DNA of 41,220 nucleotides from the NCBI RefSeq assembly GCF_019798055.1, contig NZ_JAHOPH010000034.1, positions 1-41,220 on the forward strand, given 5' to 3'. The translations under genes were made by a program, and so were the position numbers. The stretch comes from Salsipaludibacter albus. Lineage in GTDB: Bacteria > Actinomycetota > Nitriliruptoria > Nitriliruptorales > Nitriliruptoraceae. Below the pieces are notes generated by a model. It was not told where the DNA came from. It ran no database searches and saw only the letters and a list, made by a program, of their open reading frames with translations. Shown piece after piece: positions 26,596 to 33,908 of this stretch. Within the stretch, counting starts at the first letter, position 1; each line of letters opens with the position of its first letter.

Positions 26596-26932
26596 TGGCC
26601 CGGCCGGGCGAGGCTCGACCGCACGGGTGCGGGCACGAGCGGTCCGGGGCGGTGCCGGGGGTCGGCCGCGACCGCGGCCGGGAGGTGCCTCGTCGAACGG
26701 CGAGAGGGGTTACGAAGGCCGTCCGACGCGAGGCGTTCGCGTGGACGTGCTCGGGACGAGGCGGTGGACCGCCGACAGGATGTCCATGCCACCAGCATGC
26801 CAAAGGGCTCGCCCGGTCTGCAACCCCGGATCCCGGCCCCGGGTCCACGACCACTCGGGCCGCCAGTGACGTGGGCCCCGCGCGGCGGACGTGGTGGCCG
26901 ACGGGGGTGGCGGGTCGACGGGGGGGCGCACG
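26596..26932. other. Gene-free divergent spacer between thrS and the 154-aa gene
   Basis: About 340 bp with no credible gene on either strand. Arg/Pro/Gly-rich open frames here look like GC-driven noise. I saw no T-box core, no riboswitch and no long repeats. Some short GC palindromes occur (for example around 26828-26846, CCCCGG and CGGGG types) but none is clearly functional. The two outward promoters appear to sit at its ends. Confidence 0.5.
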
Positions 26933-26938
26933 TACCAT
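26933..26938 (+). promoter_or_regulatory. -10 box for a probable leaderless transcript
   Basis: TACCAT ends 7 nt before the ATG at 26946, so transcription would start at about the A of the start codon. No Shine-Dalgarno is present. No good -35 was found. Confidence 0.45.
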
Positions 26939-26945
26939 CTGGGCC

Positions 26946-27410
26946 ATGACCCTGGACCGCCGCCCCGACGGGCTCGACGACGACACCGTGACCGCCCTCG
27001 GTCGCCTGTCCGAGGCGCTCGAGTGGGTCGAGCGTGCGCGTGGTCGGCTCTACGACTTCCACCAGATGAGCGGCCACGCCGACCTCCTCGTGGGCGAGGC
27101 CGTCGACGCCCTGCGCGAGGCGGGCCACGACGCCCAGGCGGATCGTCTCGAACGCGAGCTCGTCGGCCGCAACGTGGTCGAGGGCCGGTGGACCTTCCAG
27201 CTGGTCGAGGAGTACGACGACACCTACTGGTCGGTCGCCCGCGACCTCGAGGCCGCCGTGCGCGACGAGCTGGCCGACGGGGTGCGCCACGTCCACGAGG
27301 CCGAGATGAAGGCCGACCGCATCACGCCGGGCCATCCCCGCCACCGCCCCACACCCGCCGACGTGGGCGACGACGGGAACGCGAACGGCCGGTCACCCCT
27401 CGAGGAGTGA
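26946..27410 (+). CDS. Uncharacterised small soluble protein (154 aa)
   Basis: I do not recognise a named family with certainty; it resembles small actinobacterial conserved proteins of unknown function. The protein is acidic and mostly helical: TVTALGRLSEALEWVERARG, RLYDFHQMSGHADLLVGEAV, DALREAGHDAQADRLERELV, then GRNVVEGRWTFQLVEEYDD around the middle, TYWSVARDLEAAVRDELADG, and a polar His/Pro/Asp tail. No TM helix or signal peptide is seen. The ATG is chosen because the -10 box lies 7 nt upstream and no ribosome-binding site exists. The last ~9 codons and the TGA lie inside a strong hairpin (27386-27417). Convergent with tRNA-Val. Confidence 0.7.
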   Translation: MTLDRRPDGLDDDTVTALGRLSEALEWVERARGRLYDFHQMSGHADLLVGEAVDALREAGHDAQADRLERELVGRNVVEGRWTFQLVEEYDDTYWSVARDLEAAVRDELADGVRHVHEAEMKADRITPGHPRHRPTPADVGDDGNANGRSPLEE

Positions 27411-27417
27411 CCGGCCG
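27386..27417. terminator. Strong hairpin overlapping the gene end, between it and tRNA-Val (bidirectional terminator candidate)
   Basis: CGGCCGGTCAC (27386-27396) is an exact reverse complement of GTGACCGGCCG (27407-27417), an 11-bp stem. The inner 10 nt can extend it after one C-A mismatch (CCT/AGG). It contains the stop codon of the 154-aa gene and begins 6 nt past the 3' end of tRNA-Val, so it can serve both convergent units. No T-tract, as is common in high-GC actinobacteria. Confidence 0.65.
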
Positions 27418-27422
27418 GTCGG

Positions 27423-27494
27423 TGGGCGCGGCAGGTTTCGAACCTGCGGCCTCTGCCGTGTGAAGGCAGCGCTCTCCCACTGAGCTACGCGCCC
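27423..27494 (-). tRNA. tRNA-Val (anticodon CAC)
   Basis: Read on the minus strand a full cloverleaf forms: acceptor GGGCGCG/CGCGCCC, D arm GCTC..GAGC, anticodon stem CTGCC/GGCAG with loop TTCACAC giving anticodon CAC (reads GTG Val), 5-nt variable loop, T arm GCAGG-TTCGAAA-CCTGC and discriminator A. 72 nt. The 3' CCA is not encoded. It has a promoter-like TTGGCG (27537 to 27532), 18-bp spacer, TATCGT (27513 to 27508) upstream. Confidence 0.96.
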
Positions 27495-27507
27495 GGAGCG
27501 GGGGTCG

Positions 27508-27537
27508 ACGATACCGGTGCCCCGGCACGGCCGCCAA
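27508..27537 (-). promoter_or_regulatory. tRNA-Val promoter
   Basis: Minus strand TTGGCG, 18-bp spacer, TATCGT, with the -10 ending 13 nt before the mature tRNA 5' end. This is one of the best sigma70-type promoters in the window. Confidence 0.6.
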
Positions 27538-27585
27538 CCACGGGTCACCACCCGGCAGGGCCGTCGGTCCGGCTCGGCGCGAGCC

Positions 27586-28377
27586 TCAGGACGGGTCGGA
27601 CGCACCGACCTCGTCGTCGCGCTCGTCGAGCCGGCGCACCAGGCCCAGGTCGGCCTCGGCCAGCACGTCGTCGGACGGCTGGTTGGCCAGTCGGGAGCCG
27701 TCGATGGTCTCCCGGGTCACCAGCAGCGTCTCGGCGCCACGCTCGGTCTCGACCCCGTTGATCGCGCCGTCGGGCATCGAACCGGCGGTGTGGACCGCGA
27801 CCCGCCGGGTCGTCTCGGGCTCGGCGAGCCACACGACGACCCGTTGGTCGGTGGCCGGCACCGGCAGGTCGGTGATCGACCACGCCACCCGATCGCCATC
27901 GGCGACGACGACGCCCGATGCGCCCTCGGGAAAAACCGTGTCCATCACCAGGCCGGACCCGAGGCCCTGGAGCACTGCCTGCTGGCGGTCGGCGACGTCC
28001 TCCAGGGAGGTCTGCTGGACCCGAAGGTGGACGTTGTGGGCGGCCAGTCCCAGGACGGCCACACCGATCACCAGCAGCGCGATCACGATCCTGCGTGGCG
28101 TGGATCGTGGGGGCGGCTCGGGGCCCTCGTCGTCCTCGTCGACCTCGCGCCGGGCCCTTGTCCGCAGCGCCAGCACGGCCCGCTCGTCCCGGGCGGCGTC
28201 CTCGAGGCTCCCGGCGAGGTCACGCAACTCGGCGACCTGGGCCTTGCACTGGGGGCAGCCCACGAGGTGGCGGCGGAAGGCCGAGGCACTGGCCTGGTCG
28301 AGGCCGCCCAGCACGTGGTCGACCGCCAGCGATTCCCAGCGGTCGTGCTCGGTGTCTCGAGGATCCACGACAGGCAA
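27586..28377 (-). CDS. Anti-sigma factor-like membrane protein (RskA/ZAS type)
   Basis: 263 aa. N-terminal cytoplasmic domain: ESLAVDHVLGGLDQASASAF then FRRHLVGCPQCKAQVAELRD, the zinc-binding HxxxCxxC of ZAS anti-sigma factors. One TM helix (RRIVIALLVIGVAVLGLAAH, around residues 94-113), then an extracytoplasmic domain with VMDTVFPEGASGVVVADGDRV and TDQRVVVWLAEPETTRRVAV, like the RskA C-terminal domain. Start codon TTG 28377 or GTG 28368; neither has a convincing ribosome-binding site. A TAGGAT -10-like box lies at 28436 to 28431. No ECF sigma-factor gene is adjacent, so its partner is elsewhere or unknown. Sensing role is inferred. Confidence 0.8.
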   Translation of the reverse strand: MPVVDPRDTEHDRWESLAVDHVLGGLDQASASAFRRHLVGCPQCKAQVAELRDLAGSLEDAARDERAVLALRTRARREVDEDDEGPEPPPRSTPRRIVIALLVIGVAVLGLAAHNVHLRVQQTSLEDVADRQQAVLQGLGSGLVMDTVFPEGASGVVVADGDRVAWSITDLPVPATDQRVVVWLAEPETTRRVAVHTAGSMPDGAINGVETERGAETLLVTRETIDGSRLANQPSDDVLAEADLGLVRRLDERDDEVGASDPS

Positions 28378-28430
28378 CCCATCGACGTGCGGCCGGGCCT
28401 GCCTCCACCCCCACGCACAGGCCCGTGGCG

Positions 28431-28436
28431 ATCCTA
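28431..28436 (-). promoter_or_regulatory. Possible -10 box of the anti-sigma-like gene
   Basis: TAGGAT on the minus strand, about 53 nt before the TTG start, in the gap after the M23 gene. No -35 was recognised. Confidence 0.33.
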
Positions 28437-28503
28437 CGTCGTGGATGGCCCCGCGAACAGCCCCGATCGATCACCGATGGTGGTGGCCAGGGACGCGACG
28501 ACC

Positions 28504-29808
28504 TCAGCAGCCGCCACCGGAGAGGAACTGCCGGGGGTTCACGGCCTCGCTGCCACCCACCCGGGTCTCGAAGTGCAGGTGCGGCCCGGTCGAGCGACCG
28601 GTGCTCCCCACGTAGCCGATGTGCTGTCCGCGGCTGACGGACTGGCCCGTGGAGACGACGATGGATCGCTGGTGTGCGTAGGCGGTCACGACCCCGTCGC
28701 CGTGCTGGATGAGCACGAGGTTGCCGTAGCCCCCCGAGTTCCAGCCAGCGGAGATCACGGTGCCGGACTGGGCCGCCGTGATGCGGTCGGTCCGGTCGTC
28801 GTCGATGTCGATCCCCTCGTGCTGGCGGCCCCAGCGCCACTTGTACTCCGACGTCACCGTGCCGCACAGCGGCCACGCGTACCCGCCCCCCGACGTGGGC
28901 GGCGGGGGGTCGTCGGCGGAGTCGTCGGTGACGCCCGCGTCACCGGTGTCGTCCGACGCGTCGTCGTCCGTGTCGTCGTCGGACGACGTCGTGGAGGCGG
29001 AGGACGTGGACGATGCCGCGGCGGCCTCCTCCGCAGCTGCCCGCTCCGCGGCAGCCCGCTCGGCCGCGGCGCGCTCGGCCGCCGCCCGCTCCGCGGCTTC
29101 TCGCTCGGCGATGGCCCGCTCGATCTCGTCGGCGAGATCGGTGAGGTCGTCGTGCTCGTGCTCCAGCTCGGACACCTCGTCCCGGGCGGCTGCGGCGGCC
29201 AGGGCACGTGACTCGCGGGCCTCGCGGGCGTCCCGCATGACCGCCTCCTGCTCGGCCAACAGGTCGTCCAGTGACACCTGTTCGGCGGCGAGGACCTCCG
29301 CGGCGGCAGCACGGCGTCCGATGGCCGCGTCGAGGTCCTCCAGGTGCGCCCGATCATGTCGGTCGACCAGTCGCAGGAACGCGGAGCGGTCCATGGCCGA
29401 CTGGATGTCGCGGGCGTCGACCAGGGTGGTGAACTCGCCACCGCCGGCGCGCTTGTAGAGCCCGACCGCCTTGAGCCGGATCGCGCGACGGGTCGCCTCC
29501 TCCTCGTCGGCGAGCCGGTCGAGGTCGTCGCGTGCCGCCGCGACCTCGTCGTGCTGGTCGGCGACCCGCTGGGCGACGGCGTTGACGATCTCCTCGATGC
29601 GCGCGAGGGCGGTGCGAGCGCGCTCCAGGTCCGCGCTCGCGTCATCGGACGCCGCGTTGGCCGTGGCCAGGTCCGCCTGGATCCGGTCGATCCTGGCGCG
29701 GGCCTGCTGCAGGTCGTCGGCGTCCTGGGCCAGCGACGTGGTGGTGACCGCGCCCGCCAGCAGGATCGCGAGCAGCCCGGCGACCACGGGGCGCACGACA
29801 GTGGACAC
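28504..29808 (-). CDS. Secreted coiled-coil M23 (LytM) endopeptidase, EnvC/NlpD-like
   Basis: 434 aa from GTG 29808 (CGGAG at 6 nt). Signal peptide MSTVVRPVVAGLLAILLAGA, cleavage probably after TSLA. Residues ~35-260 are heptad-rich coiled coil (DDLQQARARIDRIQADLATA onwards) ending in an alanine/glutamate repeat (ERAAA repeated four times). An acidic Ser/Thr/Asp linker leads to the peptidase domain starting near GGYAWPLCGTVTSEYKWRWG. Metal ligands are visible as HEGIDID (HxxxD) and GPHLHFE (HxH). It probably cuts peptidoglycan cross-bridges or activates another hydrolase during division. The presence of the metal ligands suggests true enzyme activity rather than the degenerate EnvC type. Confidence 0.88.
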   Translation of the reverse strand: MSTVVRPVVAGLLAILLAGAVTTTSLAQDADDLQQARARIDRIQADLATANAASDDASADLERARTALARIEEIVNAVAQRVADQHDEVAAARDDLDRLADEEEATRRAIRLKAVGLYKRAGGGEFTTLVDARDIQSAMDRSAFLRLVDRHDRAHLEDLDAAIGRRAAAAEVLAAEQVSLDDLLAEQEAVMRDAREARESRALAAAAARDEVSELEHEHDDLTDLADEIERAIAEREAAERAAAERAAAERAAAERAAAEEAAAASSTSSASTTSSDDDTDDDASDDTGDAGVTDDSADDPPPPTSGGGYAWPLCGTVTSEYKWRWGRQHEGIDIDDDRTDRITAAQSGTVISAGWNSGGYGNLVLIQHGDGVVTAYAHQRSIVVSTGQSVSRGQHIGYVGSTGRSTGPHLHFETRVGGSEAVNPRQFLSGGGC

Positions 29809-29964
29809 GACGAACTCCGGAGGACGGGAGGGGCGGATCATCCACGTCGCGGACCCGACGGCGACGATCCGGTGCGGAACCGTACCGGCGGCGACGCCCA
29901 CCTCCGGGCTCCCGGCCGGCGCCGGCCCCGTCCGATCGGACGGGGACCAGGTCCTTGCCCTCGC

Positions 29965-30936
29965 TCACCAGGTGGCTGGACCGACCGGACAGGTCTCACG
30001 CCTGCCACAGAAGCGACAGTGGGCCCCGGGAACGAGCTGGAGTTCGTCCTCGGGCACCGGGCTGGTGAGTCGGGCGGCCCGACGGGCCGCGTCCACCACC
30101 CGGTCGGCGGCACCGAGCAGCAGGGGCTCGCTGAAGTCCTCGGCGTCCCAGCGACCCTCGGCGAGGTAGAACGACGCCCACCGGAACGGTGGCCGGCGGT
30201 ACTTGAGGGTCCACAGCACCCCGTACAGCCGCAGGTCCGCCCGGTCCCGGACCTCGTTGCGCTGGCCGCTCTTCAGGTCGACGACCAGGTCGGTGGCCCG
30301 GCCGGGTCGTGGCCGCGGCGACCGCACCACCAGGTCCGGTCGTCCGGACAGGACCACGCGCCCGTCGGCGAACTGGGCACGCAGCCCGTGTTCGAAGCTG
30401 ACCTCCACCCGGTCGAGGTCGGGCCACAGCAGCCGCCACTCGACCAGCCGGTCGCGACAGGTCGCCCGCAGGTCCGCCGCCTCGAGCGCGTCGAGCCCGT
30501 TGAGCAGGTCCGCCTCGGACGAGGTCGGGTCCGACGCGATCTCGCGGACGGCCCGGTCGAGCAGCTCGTCGACGTCGCGGGACCGACCCGTCGCGGCGTC
30601 GAGCTCGGCGGCGCGGTGGGTGATCCGTCCGGCCACCAGCGCCACCGACGGCGTGAACGTGCCGTCACGACGGTCCAGCCAGCGCCCGTCACAGGCCAGT
30701 GCCTGCAGGGCGGACTTCGACAGCCAGAGCCGGTCGTCCAGTCCACCGGCGACAGTCGCGAGACCCTCCTCCAGCCGGGCCCGGAGCCGGTCCGCGAAGT
30801 CGTCGGCGACCCGGGGACGGGGCGCACCCCAGCCCAGCAGGTCGTCGACCACGGCCCGGTGGGCCGCGGTGGTCGCCGGTTCGGATCGGGGGGCATCGCC
30901 ACCCGCGGGCGCGACACCGGCGACGGGCTCGGTCAC
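29965..30936 (-). CDS. RecB-family PD-(D/E)XK exonuclease with Fe-S cysteines
   Basis: 323 aa from GTG 30936. The nuclease core is visible: SGRPDLVVRSP (Asp), then DLVVDLKSGQRNEV (DxK), then DRADLRLYGVLWTLKYR (QxxxY-like motif IV). Cysteines fit a four-Cys Fe-S staple as in AddB and RecB-like nucleases: one at SKSALQALACDGRW and three at HCRFCGRRETCPVG. No helicase motifs are present, so it is a stand-alone nuclease such as those NCBI labels PD-(D/E)XK nuclease family protein. Its start overlaps the DsbA-fold gene by 4 nt (GTGA). DNA repair is the likely role; this is inference. A Cas4 role is unlikely without cas genes. Confidence 0.82.
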   Translation of the reverse strand: MTEPVAGVAPAGGDAPRSEPATTAAHRAVVDDLLGWGAPRPRVADDFADRLRARLEEGLATVAGGLDDRLWLSKSALQALACDGRWLDRRDGTFTPSVALVAGRITHRAAELDAATGRSRDVDELLDRAVREIASDPTSSEADLLNGLDALEAADLRATCRDRLVEWRLLWPDLDRVEVSFEHGLRAQFADGRVVLSGRPDLVVRSPRPRPGRATDLVVDLKSGQRNEVRDRADLRLYGVLWTLKYRRPPFRWASFYLAEGRWDAEDFSEPLLLGAADRVVDAARRAARLTSPVPEDELQLVPGAHCRFCGRRETCPVGPATW

Positions 30937-31487
30937 AGGGTCGCCAGCCGACGCAGGTCGTCGGGATCCATGAACGGCGAGACCAGCGTGCCGTCGAGCT
31001 CGAGGACGGGCACGCCACCCACCCCCTCGCCCCGACGCGCCACCATCTCCCGACGCGCAGTACGGGTGGCGCGACCGTCCGCGACCAGCCCGGCCACGTC
31101 CCCGGGATCCAGGCCGATCGAGGTCCCGAGGTCGCCCAGCACGACCGGGTCCGACAGGTCGCGGTCGTCCAGCCACAGGGCTCGATGGCAGGCCAGTCTC
31201 CAGGCGGCCCCCAGGTCCTGCTGGGTGGCCAGGGCCTCGACGAGGTGGGCGGCGACCGTCGGCGGATGGCGCCGGGGCCGCGGCACCTCCCAGCCCAGCG
31301 CCGCCAGTGGCTCGTGGTGCTGCTGCCAGTCGGCGAGATCGTCGAGCGTGGCCGGGACGGTCGCCCCCAGCCCGAGGACGTCGACCCCGTGGAACGCCAC
31401 GGGCAGCCCCTCGTCGGCCAGGGCCTGGAGCAGCAGGACGGCCCGCAACGAGGCGGCGGACGGGTAGTCGTGGTGGAGGATGAGCAT
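30933..31487 (-). CDS. DsbA/FrnE-like thioredoxin-fold protein lacking CXXC
   Basis: 184 aa, no signal peptide, so cytosolic. It begins MLILHHDYPSAASLRAVLLL, where FrnE-type DsbA members have a D-x-x-CPxC; the cysteines are replaced (HDYPSAAS). The DsbA insertion helices follow (PPTVAAHLVEALATQQDLGA, AAWRLACHRALWLDDRDLSD) and GGVPVLELDG gives the cis-Pro loop. Without redox cysteines it may act as an isomerase (2-hydroxychromene-2-carboxylate isomerase-like) or bind a partner. It is translationally coupled to the RecB-type nuclease gene. The family assignment is moderately sure; the function is not. Confidence 0.72.
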   Translation of the reverse strand: MLILHHDYPSAASLRAVLLLQALADEGLPVAFHGVDVLGLGATVPATLDDLADWQQHHEPLAALGWEVPRPRRHPPTVAAHLVEALATQQDLGAAWRLACHRALWLDDRDLSDPVVLGDLGTSIGLDPGDVAGLVADGRATRTARREMVARRGEGVGGVPVLELDGTLVSPFMDPDDLRRLATL

Positions 31488-31550
31488 GGCTGCAGGCTAC
31501 AAGCGACCCGCGACCCCACCGGGTCCCGACTCGCCTGCTGGGGACGGTGG

Positions 31551-32408
31551 TCAGCCCCGCTCGACCGGGCGGGCGGGATCCGACGACCACGCCGAGTACG
31601 AGCCCACGAACACGCGTGGGCGGGGCAGGCCGGCCTGTTCCATGGCGAGGGCCCCGTGGCAGGCCGTCACGCCCGAGCCGCAGGACCACACGACGTCCCG
31701 GCCGGGTCCGGCCAGGCCGACCGCGTCGAAGCGGGCCCGCAAGTCGTCCGGTGGCGGCAGGCGGCCGTCGTCGCCCAGGCTCGACACCGGGACGTTGCGG
31801 CTCCCGGGGATCCGCCCGGCACGGGGGTCCACCGGCTCGAACTCCCCCCGGTGGCGACGGGGGTCACGTGCGTCGACGACGACGCGGTCCGGTGCCAGTC
31901 CGTCGGCGGCGGCAGCGACCTCGTCGATGTCCGCCAGGTCCTCCAGCGGCCACGGCGTCGTCGTGAAGGTCCCGGGCGCGACGTCCTCGGGCCCGCTGGT
32001 CGTGCCCCACCCGAGCTGGTCGGCGGGTCCGTCGAGCACCGCCGCCGGATGGCCGAGGATGCGCAGCATCCACACCAGTCGGGCGGCCACCACTCCCCCG
32101 GCCGTGTCGTGGGCGACCACGACCGTGTCGTCGTCGATCCCGAGCCGGCGCATGGCCGCGGCGAAGTGCGCCGGTGTCGGCAGGGGGTGTCGTCCGCCCT
32201 GGGCGGACGGCGTGCTGGCGAGGTCCCGGTCCAGGTCGGCGTGGACCGCGCCGGTCACGTGGGCGTCGAGGTACTGCTCGCGGCCCTGGCTGCCGTCCAG
32301 CGACCACCGGCAGTCCACCAGCCGCACCCGGTCCCGCCGGCTCGCGACCCACGCGGGCGCCACGAACGGCGGGACGTCCTGGTCACTGGAGGCTGTCGGT
32401 TCCGACAT
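31551..32408 (-). CDS. Sulfurtransferase (thiosulfate / 3-mercaptopyruvate sulfurtransferase)
   Basis: 285 aa, two rhodanese domains. ATG 32408 has GGGAGA about 6 nt upstream. Domain 1 (~residues 12-135) carries RLVDCRWSLDGSQGREQYLD, HVTGAVHADLDRDL and IDDDTVVVAHDTAGGVVAAR; domain 2 contains VVVDARDPRRHRGEFEPVDP, AGRIPGSRNVPVSSL and the active loop WSCGSGVTACHGALAM. CGSGVTA resembles the mercaptopyruvate sulfurtransferase loop (CGSGVTA) more than classical rhodanese CRKGVT, so MST is likely; the substrate is not proven. It lies downstream of moeZ on the same strand, and a functional link in sulfur transfer is possible. A TAGCGT -10-like box lies at 32470 to 32465. Confidence 0.88.
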   Translation of the reverse strand: MSEPTASSDQDVPPFVAPAWVASRRDRVRLVDCRWSLDGSQGREQYLDAHVTGAVHADLDRDLASTPSAQGGRHPLPTPAHFAAAMRRLGIDDDTVVVAHDTAGGVVAARLVWMLRILGHPAAVLDGPADQLGWGTTSGPEDVAPGTFTTTPWPLEDLADIDEVAAAADGLAPDRVVVDARDPRRHRGEFEPVDPRAGRIPGSRNVPVSSLGDDGRLPPPDDLRARFDAVGLAGPGRDVVWSCGSGVTACHGALAMEQAGLPRPRVFVGSYSAWSSDPARPVERG

Positions 32409-32464
32409 CGTCGGTCTCCCACGCGGTGGCATCACCCGCGCCGGTCGCACGAGCTCGTCCGTCC

Positions 32465-32470
32465 ACGCTA
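32465..32470 (-). promoter_or_regulatory. Possible -10 box of the sulfurtransferase gene
   Basis: TAGCGT on the minus strand, about 57 nt upstream of the ATG, in the 130-bp gap after moeZ. No -35 at the right distance. Confidence 0.33.
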
Positions 32471-32538
32471 GGACGACCACCCCCGCCCGACCCCGGCCAC
32501 TCGTCTGGTCGGACCGGCGCAGTCCGCCACCCGACCCC

Positions 32539-33711
32539 TCAGTAGGTGGGGATGGAGTCGTCGACCTGGCGGGCGTAGGCGTTGATGCCGCCGTGGAGGT
32601 TGCGGGCCTTGAAGCCGGCACCACGCATCAGCTGGGTGACCTCCATGGAGCGCGCACCCGACTTGCACTGCACCACGTAGTCCTTGGTCGGGTCCAGGGC
32701 GTCGAGCTTGCCCGGGACGGTGTCCTTGGGGATCAGCACCGAGCCCGGGATCCGGTTGATCTCGTACTCGTGGGGTTCGCGCACGTCCAGCAGCACGACG
32801 TCGGGCTTGCTGGCGATCTCGGCGTACTCGCGGGGCAGGATCTCCAGTTCCTCCGGTGCCGCGACCTCGTCGCGGTCGTGGGCCGGCATGCCGCAGAACT
32901 CCTCGTAGTCGATCAGCTCGGTGACGGTCGGCTCGTCGCCGCACACCGGGCAGTTCGGGTCCTTGTTGACCTTGACGTAGGTCCAGCGCTGGTCGAGCGC
33001 GTCGTACAGCCCCAGGCGTCCGATCATCGGGTCGCCGATGCCCACCATCAACTTGATGCCCTCGATGCCCTGCGCGGTGCCGATGTGGCCGGCCATGATG
33101 CCCAGCACACCGCCCTCGGCGCAGTTGGGGACCATGCCGGGGGGCGGCGGCTCGGGGAACATGCAGCGGTAGCAGGGGCCTTCCTGGGCGTAGAACACGC
33201 TGAGCTGGCCCTCGAACCGGAAGATCGACCCGTACACGTTCGGCTTGCCGAGCAGGACGCAGGCGTCGTTGACCAGGTAGCGGGTCGGGAAGTTGTCGGT
33301 CCCGTCGATGACGAGGTCGTAGGGCTCGATGATCTCCATGGCGTTGGACGAGTCGAGGAAGGTCGGGTGCTTGACGACCGTGACGTGCGGGTTGACGTCG
33401 TTGATCGACTCCTCGGCCGAGTCCAGCTTGTCCTTGCCGATGTCGGACGTGCCGTGGATGACCTGGCGCTGCAGGTTGGAGGCGTCGACGACGTCGTTGT
33501 CCACCAGCCCGATCGTGCCGACGCCGGCGGCGGCGAGGTACAGCGCCAGCGGCGATCCCAGGCCACCCGTCCCGACCAACAGGACCTTGGCGGCCTTGAG
33601 ACGCTCCTGGCCCTCGATCGCGACGTCGGGGATGATCAGGTGACGCGAGTAGCGCGCGATCTCGTCGTTGGTGAGGGGTTCGCGGCGATCGACCACGGGG
33701 GCGATGGACAT
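32539..33711 (-). CDS. moeZ: Adenylyltransferase/sulfurtransferase MoeZ (MoeBR)
   Basis: 390 aa from ATG 33711 (MSIAPVVDRREPLTNDEIAR), the usual length. The E1-like ThiF domain (~residues 12-265) has YSRHLIIPDV, VLLVGTGGLGSPLALYLAAA, NLQRQVIHGTSDIGK, the catalytic DNFPTRYLVND and zinc pairs CYRC and CPVC. The C-terminal rhodanese domain (~295-390) carries LLDVREPHEYEINRIPGS and the active Cys in VQCKSGARSMEV. It activates C-terminal glycines of carrier proteins and loads sulfur, serving molybdopterin (MoaD), thiamine (ThiS) or CysO-type cysteine synthesis in actinobacteria. No carrier-protein gene is nearby. It is followed by the sulfurtransferase gene. Confidence 0.94.
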   Translation of the reverse strand: MSIAPVVDRREPLTNDEIARYSRHLIIPDVAIEGQERLKAAKVLLVGTGGLGSPLALYLAAAGVGTIGLVDNDVVDASNLQRQVIHGTSDIGKDKLDSAEESINDVNPHVTVVKHPTFLDSSNAMEIIEPYDLVIDGTDNFPTRYLVNDACVLLGKPNVYGSIFRFEGQLSVFYAQEGPCYRCMFPEPPPPGMVPNCAEGGVLGIMAGHIGTAQGIEGIKLMVGIGDPMIGRLGLYDALDQRWTYVKVNKDPNCPVCGDEPTVTELIDYEEFCGMPAHDRDEVAAPEELEILPREYAEIASKPDVVLLDVREPHEYEINRIPGSVLIPKDTVPGKLDALDPTKDYVVQCKSGARSMEVTQLMRGAGFKARNLHGGINAYARQVDDSIPTY

Positions 33712-33765
33712 GGTGGACTCGTCAGGGTCGGCGATGGACGTCACTGGTGCGGGGGTGTCGTGCGG

Positions 33766-33812
33766 CAGTGTCAACGGCCCACCCATGCGCGATCTTCCCC
33801 ACCAGTGTCAAC
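33766..33812. repeat. Two direct copies of CAGTGTCAAC in the moeZ upstream region
   Basis: Exact 10-bp copies at 33766-33775 and 33803-33812, starts 37 bp apart. On the moeZ strand each reads GTTGACACTG and contains a consensus-like TTGACA -35. No convincing -10 at 16-18 bp follows either, so they may be promoter parts, a regulator site, or chance. Confidence 0.35.
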
Positions 33813-33872
33813 CGTGCGAACCGCCGCGGCGGCCCGCTGCCACGACGCGGCGACGGGGACGCGCCCCGGGCG

Positions 33873-33901
33873 TTGACGACGTCGGACCGCCTCCGTAGCG
33901 T
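33873..33901 (+). promoter_or_regulatory. Sigma70-type promoter of the enoyl-CoA hydratase gene (leaderless)
   Basis: TTGACG (33873-33878), 17-bp spacer, TAGCGT (33896-33901), then 7 nt to the ATG at 33909. Start point predicted at the ATG itself. No Shine-Dalgarno. The best-formed promoter on the plus strand here. Confidence 0.62.
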
Positions 33902-33908
33902 CGCCCCC

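Noticed and set aside
26710-26931. Possible Thr-containing leader peptide (ends MDILSAVHRLVPSTSTRTPR) upstream of thrS
   Set aside because: A TAGGAT -10 box lies only ~20 nt before thrS, after this frame, so it would not be on the main thrS transcript. No attenuator or T-box core was seen.
27423-27494. tRNA-Val as an integration (att) site
   Set aside because: No integrase, no duplicated tRNA 3' end and no mobile genes were seen on either side.
29035-29105. Tandem DNA repeat suggesting a minisatellite or CRISPR-like array
   Set aside because: It is the in-frame ERAAA coiled-coil repeat of the M23 protein; unit is only 15 bp and there are no spacers.
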